Origin: Streptomyces sp. NRRL B-1347
Lineage (GTDB): Bacteria; Actinomycetota; Actinomycetes; Streptomycetales; Streptomycetaceae
Reading direction: 5' to 3'
NCBI RefSeq assembly: GCF_000720325.1
Contig: NZ_JOJM01000013.1
Coordinates: 1-64,000 of the forward strand
DNA: 64,000 nt
A program made the translations under genes and the position numbers. The stretch's first letter is position 1. The number at the start of each line of letters is the position of its first letter. The notes below the pieces were generated by a model, which ran no database searches, was not told where the DNA came from, and worked only from the letters and a program-made list of their open reading frames with translations. This document shows positions 1 through 18,864 of this stretch, one piece after another.

Positions 1-37
1 CCGCGCGCCCCCGCCACCCCCGCAGGAGGAGATCGCC

Positions 38-691
38 GTGCCGACCGCCCCGTACGCCCTGCGCGTGCGCGACGTGCACAAGGCCTACCGCAAGCGCCGC
101 GTCCTGAGAGGGGTCTCGTTCGGCCTCGAACCGGGCACCCTGGCGGGCGTCGTGGGCGAGAACGGCTCGGGCAAGAGCACGCTCCTGCGCATCCTGTGCG
201 GGCAGCTCGCCGCCGACGCGGGCCAGGTGGAGCGCCGCGGCCCGCTCGGGTACTGCCCGCAGGAGGCGGTGCTCAACGAGGCGCTCACCGTCGACCAGCA
301 CCTGCGCTGGTTCCGTACGGCCTACCGCATCGACGGGCCGGGCCGCGCCGACGAACTCCTGGACGAGCTGCACTTCGCCGAGTACCGGCACACCCGCGTG
401 GGCCTGCTCAGCGGAGGCACCCGGCAGAAGCTGAACCTGACCCTCGCGCTCCTGCACGACCCGCGGGTGCTGCTGCTCGACGAGCCGTACCAGGGCTTCG
501 ACTGGGAGACGTACCTGCGGTTCTGGGACGTGGCGACCCGGCTGCGCGACCGGGGCCGCTGCGTCCTCGTCGTGTCGCACCTGGCCTGGGACGCCGGGCG
601 CCTCGACGTCGTGCACCGGCTGCGCGACGGCGTGGCGACGCCGTGGTCCGGCGAGGGCCGCCCTGCCGACGCCCGCGGGGCGGCGCGGTGA
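38..691 (+). CDS. ABC transporter ATP-binding protein
   Basis: This 217-residue protein is a single cytoplasmic nucleotide-binding domain that should power the membrane protein encoded directly downstream. It shows a Walker A motif (GENGSGKS, about residues 34-41), an LSGGTRQK signature and a Walker B (VLLLDEP). The GTG start at 38 has an AGGAGGA ribosome-binding site 7 bases upstream. Its stop overlaps the next start by 4 bp (GTGA), so the two are translationally coupled. The substrate cannot be read from sequence. The small ATPase plus one multi-span partner fits an ABC-2-type exporter. Confidence 0.9.
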   Translation: MPTAPYALRVRDVHKAYRKRRVLRGVSFGLEPGTLAGVVGENGSGKSTLLRILCGQLAADAGQVERRGPLGYCPQEAVLNEALTVDQHLRWFRTAYRIDGPGRADELLDELHFAEYRHTRVGLLSGGTRQKLNLTLALLHDPRVLLLDEPYQGFDWETYLRFWDVATRLRDRGRCVLVVSHLAWDAGRLDVVHRLRDGVATPWSGEGRPADARGAAR

Positions 692-1488
692 GCCGGGCCT
701 GGGAGGCCTTCCGCACGGGCGCCGGGTTCGCGCTGCTCGAACACGCCCGCAACCGGCTCGCCCTCGTGCTCGTCGTCGGCTACATCCCGCTCTGGCTGAC
801 CCTTGAGCACTGGTTCGTCACCCCCGACCGGCTGCGCTTCCTGCTGCGCGCCGCCGGGCGGACCGTGACCGTCGACGGCAACCACCTGACGATGGTGTCG
901 GGAGCCGTCAACACGGTCACGCTCATCGTCGGCTTCATGATGTTCATGACGACCTTCAAGGCGCTCGCCTTCGACCGCAGGCTCGCGCTCGCCGGCTACC
1001 CCCGCTCCTGTCTGCTGCTGGGCAAGGTCGTCGCGATGGCGGTCGCCTCCGCGCTCATCGCGGCGTACGCCACCGCGGTGGTGTGCTGGTACTGGGACCC
1101 GGTCCGGCCCGCGCTCCTCGCGCTCGGCCTGTTCACGGCCGCCGTGAGCTACGGCGGCATCGGCATCCTGCTCGGCGCCTTCCTGCGCAACGAACTCGCC
1201 GGTCTCTTCGTCATCATCATGGCCAGCCTGCTCGACACCATGCTCCAGAACCCCATGAGCAACGCGGGAGCCGACAAGGACGGGCTCCAGCTCCTGCCCG
1301 GGTACGGCCCCACCCAGGTCGCGGTCGCCGCGGGCTTCACGCCCGCCGTCACTCCGTACGGTCATCTGCTGCTCGGCCCCGCCTGGTTCCTCGCCATGTG
1401 GCTGCTCGGCACGGCCGCGTTCTTCGCCAGGACCCGCGACCACCTGCCCCCGCCCGCCGCCCCGCTGCCGCAAGGGAGTACCACGTGA
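688..1488 (+). CDS. ABC-2-like transporter permease
   Basis: This is a 266-residue integral membrane protein with about six hydrophobic segments, and its GTG start overlaps the stop of the ATPase gene. Residues 20-40, 75-95, 110-135, 145-170 and the C-terminal stretch are strongly apolar. It has no signal peptide or recognisable catalytic motif. Adjacency and coupling to an ATP-binding protein identify it as the membrane subunit of an ABC exporter. It also overlaps the following SRPBCC gene by 4 bp, so all three form one operon. Confidence 0.75.
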   Translation: MSRAWEAFRTGAGFALLEHARNRLALVLVVGYIPLWLTLEHWFVTPDRLRFLLRAAGRTVTVDGNHLTMVSGAVNTVTLIVGFMMFMTTFKALAFDRRLALAGYPRSCLLLGKVVAMAVASALIAAYATAVVCWYWDPVRPALLALGLFTAAVSYGGIGILLGAFLRNELAGLFVIIMASLLDTMLQNPMSNAGADKDGLQLLPGYGPTQVAVAAGFTPAVTPYGHLLLGPAWFLAMWLLGTAAFFARTRDHLPPPAAPLPQGSTT

Positions 1489-1937
1489 ACCGCCACGACA
1501 TCCGCCTCACCGGCACCTGGCGCGCGCCGCTCGCGCCGGACGCCGTGTACGCGAGGCTCGCCGACGTGGGGGACTACCCCACGTGGTGGCCCGCCTTCCG
1601 CTCCGTGCGGCGGACCGGTGAGCGGGAGTGCGAGATCGTGATCAGGTCGGCGCTCCCCTACGCGCTGCGGGCCACGCTGACGGCGGTGGTGGAGGACCCG
1701 GTCGAGCACGTCCTGGAGGCCGCGCTCGACGGCGACATCTCCGGCAGCGTCCGCTGGGTCGTGGCCCCCGACGGGCCGCACGGCTGCGTCGCCACGCTCA
1801 CCCAGGACGTCACCGTCCGCAAGGCCTCGCTCCGGCGCTGGATGCCGATGGCGCGCCCGGTCTTCCGCGCCAACCACGCGCTGGCCCTGCGGGGCGGTCA
1901 GCGGGGCCTCACCGCTCCGGCGCGGCGGTCCGGCTAG
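1485..1937 (+). CDS. SRPBCC (START-like) family protein
   Basis: This 150-residue protein has the polyketide-cyclase/START-like fold pattern: an N-terminal strand (HDIRLTGTWRAPL), a helix beginning VYARLADVGDYPTWWPAF, then alternating strands and a C-terminal helix. Such proteins bind hydrophobic ligands or act as cyclases or hydratases. It is translationally coupled to the ABC permease, so it may handle the transported ligand, but this is inference. Its TAG stop overlaps the TAG stop of the convergent gene on the other strand. Confidence 0.75.
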   Translation: MNRHDIRLTGTWRAPLAPDAVYARLADVGDYPTWWPAFRSVRRTGERECEIVIRSALPYALRATLTAVVEDPVEHVLEAALDGDISGSVRWVVAPDGPHGCVATLTQDVTVRKASLRRWMPMARPVFRANHALALRGGQRGLTAPARRSG

Positions 1938-2428
1938 GGCAGGCCGCCGGACACCGGCGCGGCGCCCGGGTCCGCTTCGCCGTCGGCGCGGCGCAGCACC
2001 CAGTCGTCGAGGTCGTGCGCGGCCTCCCGCGGCACCCGCAGCACATGGGCGCGCCACCAGGGGTCGTCCGCCTCGGGCGCCCCCGCGCGGAACCGCGCCT
2101 CGGCCCGCGCGAACCGCTCGCTCGCGGTGTCCGCCGGTACGTCGAGCACGTCGCCGACGAGCTGCCAGGAGGCGCCGCCGACGCGTTCGTACACGACGGC
2201 CGCCGCGAGCAACCTCCGTGCGGCCGCGAGCACTTGGGCGGCGTCGGCCAGGGCCGTGCCCGGCGAGCGGGGCGTGCCGTCGCGGCGCAGCTCGTGCCGT
2301 CCGACCGGCACGGCGGAGCGGGCGAGTTCGGAGAGTCCGTACGCCTCGTACGCGAGGAGCAGCCGGGCGCGGGCCGCCCGCGGGTACGGTGCGGCGGCTC
2401 CAGGGCCGCCGCCGGTCGCCTCGGGCAC
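1934..2428 (-). CDS. Hypothetical HTH-like actinobacterial protein
   Basis: This 164-residue protein is mostly helical. The segment GGASWQLVGDVLDVPADTASERFARAEARF resembles the sigma-like or MarR-like helix-turn-helix found in many uncharacterised Streptomyces proteins, typically written ASWxxIGxxLGVxxxxAxERF. The GTG start at 2428 lies 5 bp after the stop of the TSUP permease gene, suggesting co-transcription. I do not recognise a specific function; a DNA-binding role is only suggested by the helix-turn-helix-like stretch. Confidence 0.6.
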   Translation of the reverse strand: MPEATGGGPGAAAPYPRAARARLLLAYEAYGLSELARSAVPVGRHELRRDGTPRSPGTALADAAQVLAAARRLLAAAVVYERVGGASWQLVGDVLDVPADTASERFARAEARFRAGAPEADDPWWRAHVLRVPREAAHDLDDWVLRRADGEADPGAAPVSGGLP

Positions 2429-2433
2429 CGTGA

Positions 2434-3201
2434 TCAGCCCCAGCTGCGGACGAAGTACAGCACGGTCATGGTGACGGCGGTGGTGAGGATGACGCCCCGC
2501 AGCACCCGTGCGGACAGGCGGCGGGCGAAGTGGGCGCCCGTGAAGCCGCCCGTCACGGCGCCGGTGAGCATGGCGACGAGGAGCCAGGGGGTGTTCAGGG
2601 CGTCCGAGGCGACCAGGAACAGCACGGCCGCGGTGAGGTAGATGGCCGCGATCTGGACGGTCCGCATGGGGTTGCTGACCGCCGTGTCGAGGCCGAGGCC
2701 GACGCTCCACAGGGCCATCATCATGATGCCTACGGCTCCGCCGAAGTATCCGCCGTACAGGGCGAGCAGGAACTGCCCTCCGAGCACGGCCGCGGGGCCG
2801 ATGCCGAACGGGCGCCCCGTGGCGTCGCTCACGGCCCGCGCGAGGCGGCGGCCGAAGGCGAGGACCACCGTGGCGAAGGCGAGCAGCCACGGCACTGCCG
2901 CGTCGAAGGAGGCCGCGGGCAGCGCCAGGAGCAGGCCCGCGCCGAGGCCGCCGCCGACCGCGCTGACCGAGGTCAGCGCGGTCGTGGAGGTCTCCCCCAC
3001 CGGCGTGACGTCGCGGCGGTACACCCAGGCGCTCGCCATGGTGCCGGGGAGGAGGGCGACGGTCGACGAGGCGTTCGCCGTCACGGGCGGCACGCCGACC
3101 GCGACGAGCGCGGGCAGCGCCACGAACGTGCCGCCGCCCCCGAGGGCGTTCAGCGTGCCGGCGACGACACCGGCGATGAGGGCCAACAGGATCTCGGACA
3201 C
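2434..3201 (-). CDS. TSUP (TauE/SafE) family membrane transporter
   Basis: This 255-residue membrane protein has about eight transmembrane segments and the two family repeats, with hallmark motifs GTLNALGGGGTFVALPAL near the N terminus and GYFGGAVGIMMM in the second half. TSUP proteins move sulfite, sulfoacetate or related organosulfur anions. It uses a GTG start and is transcribed divergently from the LysR gene. That is a frequent regulator-target arrangement, so the LysR protein may control it. Confidence 0.88.
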   Translation of the reverse strand: MSEILLALIAGVVAGTLNALGGGGTFVALPALVAVGVPPVTANASSTVALLPGTMASAWVYRRDVTPVGETSTTALTSVSAVGGGLGAGLLLALPAASFDAAVPWLLAFATVVLAFGRRLARAVSDATGRPFGIGPAAVLGGQFLLALYGGYFGGAVGIMMMALWSVGLGLDTAVSNPMRTVQIAAIYLTAAVLFLVASDALNTPWLLVAMLTGAVTGGFTGAHFARRLSARVLRGVILTTAVTMTVLYFVRSWG

Positions 3202-3285
3202 CTGCCGAGCATCACGCGGCCAGGGGCGGCCCCACAATGCGTAATCGACACACTGTGCCTCAGCCTGTGCCATAGGCTCACGGGG
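3202..3285. promoter_or_regulatory. Divergent promoter with LysR-type operator candidate
   Basis: The 84-bp gap between the divergent TSUP and LysR starts must hold both promoters. It contains an inverted repeat, AGCCT (3262-3266) and AGGCT (3274-3278) around a 7-bp centre, ending 7 bp before the LysR GTG. LysR proteins usually bind dyads of this kind and autoregulate, though the spacing is not the canonical T-N11-A. Confidence 0.4.
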
Positions 3286-4191
3286 GTGCGTTACGACTTG
3301 GACGACCTCCGGCTCTTTCTGCACATCGTGGCGGAGGGGTCCATCACGGCGGGTGCGCGCCGGATGCATCTGAGCCTGCCGTCGGCCAGCGCCCGGGTGC
3401 GCTCCCTGGAGCGGCACGCGGGCGTCGCGCTGCTGATCCGGGGGCGGCGCGGGGTGCGGCCGACCCCCGCGGGCACGGCCCTCGCCCGACATGCCCGGGA
3501 CGTCCTGACGCACACGGCGCGCCTGGAGAGCGCCGTCGCCAGCTACACCCGCTCCCCCGCCGCGCCCCTGACGCTGCTGAGCGGCGGCTCCGCGATGCAC
3601 GGGCTCGTGCCGCGGGCGCTGGTGTCGTTCCTGCGCGAACACCCGGACACCGACGTCACGGCGTCCGAGAGCCGGACCCCGCGGACGGTGCGGATGCTCG
3701 CCGACGGCGAGGCGGACCTCGGAGTCGTCGTCGACGACGAGGCCCACGACAGCGGGCTCGTCCTGGAACCCCTCGGCGACGACTCCCTCGTGGTGATCGG
3801 CCAGGAGGGCGGCATCCTCGCCGGGCGCGCGGCCCTCACCTACAGCGAGGTCGCCGAGCATCCGCTCGTGGGCCTCGACGCCGAGTCCTCGCTGCGCCGC
3901 TGGATCGAGCAGCACCTCGGCCCGCACGCCCCGGTGGTGCGCTACCGCACGAGCGTCGCCGGGCTGAGCACCCTCGTCTCCCTGGTGGCCGCCGGGGTGG
4001 GGCTTGCCGTCGTGCCGCGCCGCGCCCTGGACCCGCACCGGCGGCTCGACGTGTGCGCGCTGCAGGACGCCTGGTCGCGGCGGCGGCTCCTGCTGGCGTG
4101 GGGCGTCGGGGACCGGGCCGTCGCGCCCGCGACCGCGGCCCTCGCCGCGCACCTGCGACGGGCGGCGTCAGCCGAGGCACCGCCCGCCTGA
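3286..4191 (+). CDS. LysR-family transcriptional regulator
   Basis: This 301-residue protein has an N-terminal winged helix-turn-helix (LFLHIVAEGSITAGARRMHLS, then SARVRSLERHAGVALLIRG, about residues 6-60) and a C-terminal periplasmic-binding-protein-like effector domain (about 90-295). The GTG start gives the expected N terminus for this family. It probably regulates the divergent TSUP gene. It lies about 460 bp upstream of the NRPS operon, and I see no evidence that it controls that operon. Confidence 0.9.
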   Translation: MRYDLDDLRLFLHIVAEGSITAGARRMHLSLPSASARVRSLERHAGVALLIRGRRGVRPTPAGTALARHARDVLTHTARLESAVASYTRSPAAPLTLLSGGSAMHGLVPRALVSFLREHPDTDVTASESRTPRTVRMLADGEADLGVVVDDEAHDSGLVLEPLGDDSLVVIGQEGGILAGRAALTYSEVAEHPLVGLDAESSLRRWIEQHLGPHAPVVRYRTSVAGLSTLVSLVAAGVGLAVVPRRALDPHRRLDVCALQDAWSRRRLLLAWGVGDRAVAPATAALAAHLRRAASAEAPPA

Positions 4192-4654
4192 CCGAAGAGC
4201 GGGTTCCGTCAGGGCGGTTGGCGCCCGCCGGTCCGCGGCTGCGGCGGCCGATGGCTGCCCCTAGCACGGACGGGTCGGCCCAATCTGCCCGGAACCGGCC
4301 CCTCCAGGCAATACCCGAGCCTACGTCTATGACCTTTCCCATACCGCTCGTTTGCGGCCGGGCAGGACAGGCGCAGCCATATTGACAGACCCTCAAGGGC
4401 TGATCGATCATCCCGTTGACGGCTCCCCACCTGTCCGGAGGTATGCAGGCCGCACAGCAGGTCAGACGGCACGTCGGGCCCGCGCGGCAACGAATTCGCT
4501 TACGATCAGCGCGCCTTGGATCCAAAGGCCCGACGCATTATGGATCCGATTGCAAATTCGGAACTTCCGAGATACTCGGCCGACCCCGCTGAGTAATAGC
4601 TCCGCGCCTTTCCGTCACCACTCCCCTCACCACCGTGAATAACCCACCCGCAGA
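4192..4654 (+). promoter_or_regulatory. 463-bp leader upstream of the NRPS operon
   Basis: No credible gene lies here, and A+T content rises clearly after 4300. It holds three perfect short palindromes: TGATCGATCA (4401-4410), TTGGATCCAA (4516-4525) and TCGGAA-C-TTCCGA (4558-4570). Two -35-like hexamers occur, TTGACA (4382-4387) and TTGACG (4416-4421); the latter is 17 bp from a weak AGGTAT. I read this as the promoter and operator region of the peptide operon. The palindromes are seen; regulator binding is inferred. Confidence 0.5.
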
Positions 4655-7600
4655 GTGGAAGAGTCAGCTTTGTCCGCGAACCGCGACATCCCCCTTTCCG
4701 TCACCCTCCCGACCGCGGACCGCGCCGCCCCCCTCGTGGCGTCCTCCGCACAGCAACGGCTGTGGTTCCTGTCGCAAATGCCGGGCGCGAGCGAGGCGTA
4801 CCACCTGCCCACGGCGGTGGAGCTGCGGGGCGCCCTGGACCGGACGGCGCTGAGCCGGGCCCTGGACGCGCTCGTCGCCCGCCACGAGGTGCTGCGCACC
4901 CGTCTCGAGGCCGTCGCGGGCGCGGCCGTCCAGCGGATCGACCCGCCCGGCGCCGGCCTGCCCCTCGCGACCGACGACCTGACCGGCCTGCCCGACGCCG
5001 AGGCCGAGGCCGAACTCGCGCGCGTGCGGCGGGAGGAGGCCGCGGCCCCGTTCGACCCGGCGCGCGGGCCCCTGCTCCGCGGCCGCCTGGTGGTCCTCGG
5101 CGCCGACCGGCACGTCCTGCTGCTCACGGTGCACCACCTCGTGTCCGACGACTGGTCCATGGACGTCCTGACCCGGGAGGTCGGCGCCCTGTACGCGGCC
5201 TTCCGCGAGGGCGCGCCCGACCCGCTGCCGCCGCTGCCCGCGCAGTACGCCGACTACGCCGCCTGGCAGCGGCAGTGGCTGGCCGACCCCTCGCCCGACG
5301 GGGCCGCGGCCCGGCAGAGCGCCTACTGGCGGCAGGCCCTCGCGGACGCCCCCGCGGTGCTCCAGCTGCCCACCGACCGGCCGCGCCCGGCCGAGCAGGA
5401 CTACCGCGGCGGGCGCGTCGAGCTCGCCTTCGACGAGGAGCTGACGGCCGCGCTCAAGGACCTCGGCGGGCGCGACGGCGCGTCCTTGTCCACGACGGTC
5501 CTCGCCGCGTGGGCCCTGGTGGTCGCGCGCGCCGCGGGCCAGTCCGACGTGGTGATCGGCACGCCCACCGCCAACCGCCGCGGCGCCGAACTGGAAGGGC
5601 TCATCGGCTGCTTCGCCAACACCTTGGCGCTGCGGATCGACGTGTCCGACGACCTGACGGTGGCCGGGCTGCTCGACCGCGCCCGCACGGCAACGTTGTC
5701 AGCACTGCGTCACCAGGACCTGCCGTTCGAGCAGGTCGTCGACCTCGTCAAGCCGGTCCGCAGCCTCGCGCACACGCCGCTGTTCCAGGTGATGTTCGAC
5801 TGGAACGGCACCGAGCGGGCCGCGTGGGCGCTGCCGGGCCTGGAGGCGACCCCGCTCGCCCCGCCCCGCCAGGTCGCCGAGTTCGACCTGACCCTGTCCC
5901 TGGCGGAGGAGGGCGGCCGGCTCACGGGCGCGCTCGGCTACGCCACCGCCCTGTTCGACGCCGCGACGGCCGAGCGGTACGGCCGCCAGCTGCGGCACGT
6001 CCTGGAGCAGCTGGCCGCGGGTCCCGACACGCCGGTCGCCGAGGTGACCCTGCTCGACGACCGCGCCCGCCGTCAGGTGCTCGTGGACTTCAACGACACC
6101 GCCCGCGCGGGCTCGCCCGCCGGTCTGGTGGAGCGCTTCGAGGCCCAGGTGCGGGAGCGGCCCGGCCAGACCGCCGTGGTCCACGGGGGCGACGCGCTCG
6201 ACTACGCCACGCTCGAACGGCGTGCCAACCGGCTCGCCCACGCGCTCATCGCCCGCGGCATCGGGACCGACCGCGTCGTCGGCCTGCACACGCACCTGTC
6301 GGTGGACCTGCTCGTGGGCATCCTGGGCGTCCTGAAGGCGGGCGGCGCGTATCTGCCGCTCGACCCCGCGCTGCCCGCGGAGCGCCTTGCGGGCATGGTG
6401 GCGGACGCCGACGCCCTGCTGGTCCTGAGCAACGACGCCGCGCCGCCGGACGACGCCTGGCTGCCGCTCACCGCCGTGGAGGCCGAGGGGGCGCGGGACG
6501 ACGCGCCCGGCCGCGGCTTCCGCCCGGACGACCTGGCGTACGTGATCTACACCTCCGGTTCCACCGGCCGCCCCAAGGGCGTGGCCGCGACGCACCGGGG
6601 CATCCTCAACCTCCTGGACTACTGGCTGGGGCAGTTCGACGCGACGCCGGGCCAGGCATCGGCGATGTGGCCGAGCTTCGCCTTCGACGCCTCGGTGCAG
6701 GAGCTGCTGCTCCCGCTCACTTCGGGCGGGGTCCTCCAGCTGGTGCCCAAGGAGGTGCGGGACGACCCCGAGGCCCTCCTGGACTGGATGCGCGAGCACC
6801 GCATCGTGGAGGCGCTGCTTCCGCCCGCCTACGTGAAGTGGATCTGCGAGGCTCCCGAGGAGCGTCTCGCGGGCCTGTCCCTGCGCTACATCCACACCGG
6901 TCTGGAGCCGCTGCCCGAGGACAGCCTGCACCGCATGACCCAGGTCCTGCCGGGGCTGCACATCCTCAACGGCTACGGCCCCACCGAGACCGCCCTGTAC
7001 TGCACCGCGTACCTCACGCCCCAGCCGCTGGAGCGCCAGGCCCCGATCGGCCCGCCGGTGGCCAACACCCGTACGTACGTGCTCGACGAGCGCCTCAGGC
7101 CGGTGCCGGTCGGCGTGGTGGGCGAGCTGTACATCGCCGGGGCCGGTATGGCGCGCGGCTATCTGGGCCGCCCGGATCTGACCGCCGAGCGGTTCGTGGC
7201 CGACCCCTTCGTGCCCGGCGCGCGCATGTACCGCAGCGGCGACCTGGTCCGCTGGCTGCCGGACGGCAACCTCCTGTACGCCGGGCGCCGCGACCACCAG
7301 GTCAAGGTGCGCGGCTTCCGCATCGAGCTGGGCGAGATCGAGGCGACGCTGCTCGACCAGCCCGGCGTGTCCGAGGCCGCGGTCATCGCCGACCGCGACG
7401 GCGCGGGCGAGCCGCAGCTGGTGGCCGCCGTGGGCGTGGGCGACGCGGCGCCGCGCCCGGCTGCCGAGTGGCGCGCGGCCCTGGCCCAGCGCCTCCCGGC
7501 CCATATGATCCCGGGCATCTTCGTCGAGGTGCCGCGCCTTCCGCAGACCCAGAACGGCAAGCTCGACCGGGCGGCGCTCCTGGAGCGGGCCCGCGCCGAC

Positions 7601-8634
7601 CGGCCCGCCCAGGTCAACCTGGCGAGCCCGCGCGACCACATCGAGCTGACGCTCTATCAGATATGGCGGAGCCTGCTGCTCCAGCCGGACATCGGCATCC
7701 GCGACAGCTTCTTCGACATCGGCGGCACCTCGATCTCCGCCATCAAGCTGGTGCACGCCATCCGCGAGGCCTTCGGCGAGACCCTCCTGGTCCGCGAGGT
7801 CATGCTGCACCCGACCATCGAGGAGCTGGGCGGGCGGCTGCGCCGCGGCGCCTCCGGAGCGCCGCCCAGCAACCTCCTGCAGTTCCGCCCGGGCGACGGC
7901 GACGCGCACGTCGTCTGCGTCCACCCGGCGGGCGGCACCGCATTCTGCTACCTCTCGCTCGCCAAGGCGCTGCCGGAGAACGTCGGCGTCCACGGCATCC
8001 AGTCCCCCGGCGTGAACCCCGGAGAGACCTTCCTGCCCACGGTCGAGGCCATGGCCGAGGCCTATCTGAAGCTCATCGAGCCGCTCTCCGGCGGGCCGCT
8101 GATCCTCACCGGACTCTCCTACGGCGGTCTCGTCGTCCACGAGATGGGCCGGCTGCTGGCCGCAGCGGGCCACCGGGACGTCAGCGTGGTCCTGCTCGAC
8201 GCCCAGGGCGCCGGCAACGCGGAGCAGCGCGCCAACATCACCACCGTCGACATGGCCGAGTTCCGCGACAAGCTGGTGAAGTTCAACGGCATGTACCCGG
8301 GCATCGACGACCGGCAGATCGAACAGTACTTCCACATCTACAACCACAACCGCACCACCGCGGTCGCCTACGACCCGCGGCCGACCGCGGCCCGCACCGT
8401 CTTCCTCCAGGCGGTCGAGGGCGCGACGGACCAATTCCTCGCGGACGTACGGGACTTCTGGCGGGACCGCGCCGACGGCGACTTCGAGGTGGAGTCGATC
8501 GCCTGCGACCACTGGGGCATGCTGGAGTCCGCCGAGATCCTCCGGGTGGCCGCGCGGATCGAGTCGGAACTGGCCCGGTTCGCCGGGTCCGCCAAGCCGC
8601 GGCTCGCCGAGTCCGCCCCCGCACGGGAGGCGGA

Positions 8635-8638
<4 letters not shown>
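4655..8638 (+). CDS. Nonribosomal peptide synthetase, C-A-PCP-TE
   Basis: This 1327-residue single-module NRPS selects one amino acid, condenses it and releases product. Domains in order: condensation (about 29-460), adenylation (about 490-980, core [11 protein letters not shown] near 630, NGYGPTET near 772), carrier (Ser1026 in GGTSIS) and thioesterase (GLSYGG with Ser1155, His1286). The condensation motif reads HHLVSDD, so the usual HHxxxDG glycine is Asp166. My reading of the ten specificity residues is D-A-Q-L-I-T-G-L-Y-K, which I cannot assign to an amino acid. The GTG at 4655 is taken as start; a TTG at 4670 has a better Shine-Dalgarno (GGAAGAG). Its stop overlaps the next start (ATGA). 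In detoxin-type pathways a separate module of this kind would supply a second acyl-amino acid. Confidence 0.93.
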
Positions 8639-17778
<9,140 letters not shown>

Positions 17779-17808
17779 CACCGCCCGACGCACGATCGAA
17801 GGACCCTC

Positions 17809-18864
17809 ATGAACCCCTATCAAGCACTGCCGCCGCGCTCCTTCTGGCGCACCGCCGTGGCCGAGCCCGACCCGCGCGACATCACCGGCCTGTGGACACC
17901 CGCGTTCGCCCTCGGGCAGGACGACGTGGTCCTCACCGCGGGGTCGTGCTTCGCCCGGCACATCGGCCGCGCCCTCCTGGAGCGCGGCATGAACTGGCGC
18001 GACGCCGAACCGGCCCCGCCGGGGCTGACCCCGGCCGAGCGGGAGGCCCGCCAGTACGGGGCGTTCTCGTTCCGCACCGGCAACATCTACACCGCCGCCA
18101 CGCTGCGGCAGTGGCTGTCGTGGGCGTTCGGCGAGAGCGCCCCGCCGCAGGAGGTGTGGCAGGACGGGGACCGCTTCTTCGACCCGTACCGCCCGTCCGT
18201 CGAGCCCGAGGGGTTCGCCTCGCCGGACGAGGTGGCGAGGGCGCGGGAGCACACCCTGGCGGCGATCCGGGGCGCGGTCACCGAGGCGGACTGCCTCATC
18301 TTCACGCTCGGCCTGACGGAGGCGTGGCTGGACCGCGTCGACGGCACGGTCCTCCCGGTCTGCCCGGGCACCGTGCGCGGCACCTACGACGCCGAGCGGC
18401 ACGCGTTCCACAACTTCACCTTCGCCGAGGTGCACCGGGACCTGGCCGGCGCCGTCGAGCTCGCCCGCGCGGTCAATCCGGGCCTGCGGGTGCTCCTGAC
18501 CGTGTCGCCGGTCCCGCTGACGGCGACCGCGACGGGCGGCCACGCGCTCACCGCCACCACGTACTCCAAGTCCGTGCTGCGCGCGGTGGCCGGACAGCTG
18601 GCGCAGGAGCTCGACCACGTCGACTACTTCCCGTCGTACGAGATCGTCACCGGCGCCCCCTTCAAGGCCGGGTTCTTCGAGCCGAACCTGCGCACGGTCA
18701 CGCCGGAGGGCGTCGACTTCGTCATGGGCCGGTTCTTCGAGGCGCTCTCCCAGGCCCCGAGCGCGGCGGAGCAGCGGCCGCCCGCCGCCCGGCCCACCAC
18801 CCCGACCAGCGGAGAGGACTTCTGGTGCGATGACGCCGTACTCGACTACTACAACTCCCACTGA
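17809..18864 (+). CDS. GSCFA-domain protein
   Basis: This 351-residue protein carries the diagnostic GSCFARHIG motif at about residues 45-53, with the following conserved blocks FSFRTGNIYTA and FTLGLTEAW. GSCFA proteins are distant relatives of SGNH/GDSL esterases; their reactions are largely unknown. It starts 31 bp after the megasynthase stop, in the same operon. Its last 35 bp overlap the next gene, which also looks like an SGNH hydrolase, so the two may act as a pair, for example in acyl or ester chemistry on the peptide. That role is inference. Confidence 0.85.
   Translation: MNPYQALPPRSFWRTAVAEPDPRDITGLWTPAFALGQDDVVLTAGSCFARHIGRALLERGMNWRDAEPAPPGLTPAEREARQYGAFSFRTGNIYTAATLRQWLSWAFGESAPPQEVWQDGDRFFDPYRPSVEPEGFASPDEVARAREHTLAAIRGAVTEADCLIFTLGLTEAWLDRVDGTVLPVCPGTVRGTYDAERHAFHNFTFAEVHRDLAGAVELARAVNPGLRVLLTVSPVPLTATATGGHALTATTYSKSVLRAVAGQLAQELDHVDYFPSYEIVTGAPFKAGFFEPNLRTVTPEGVDFVMGRFFEALSQAPSAAEQRPPAARPTTPTSGEDFWCDDAVLDYYNSH

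Noticed and set aside
4762..8634. N-terminal extension of the megasynthase frame back to 4762
   Set aside because: This part is out of frame with the real NRPS and has Arg/Pro-rich shadow composition; the ATG at 8635 overlaps the NRPS stop and gives a proper A-domain start.
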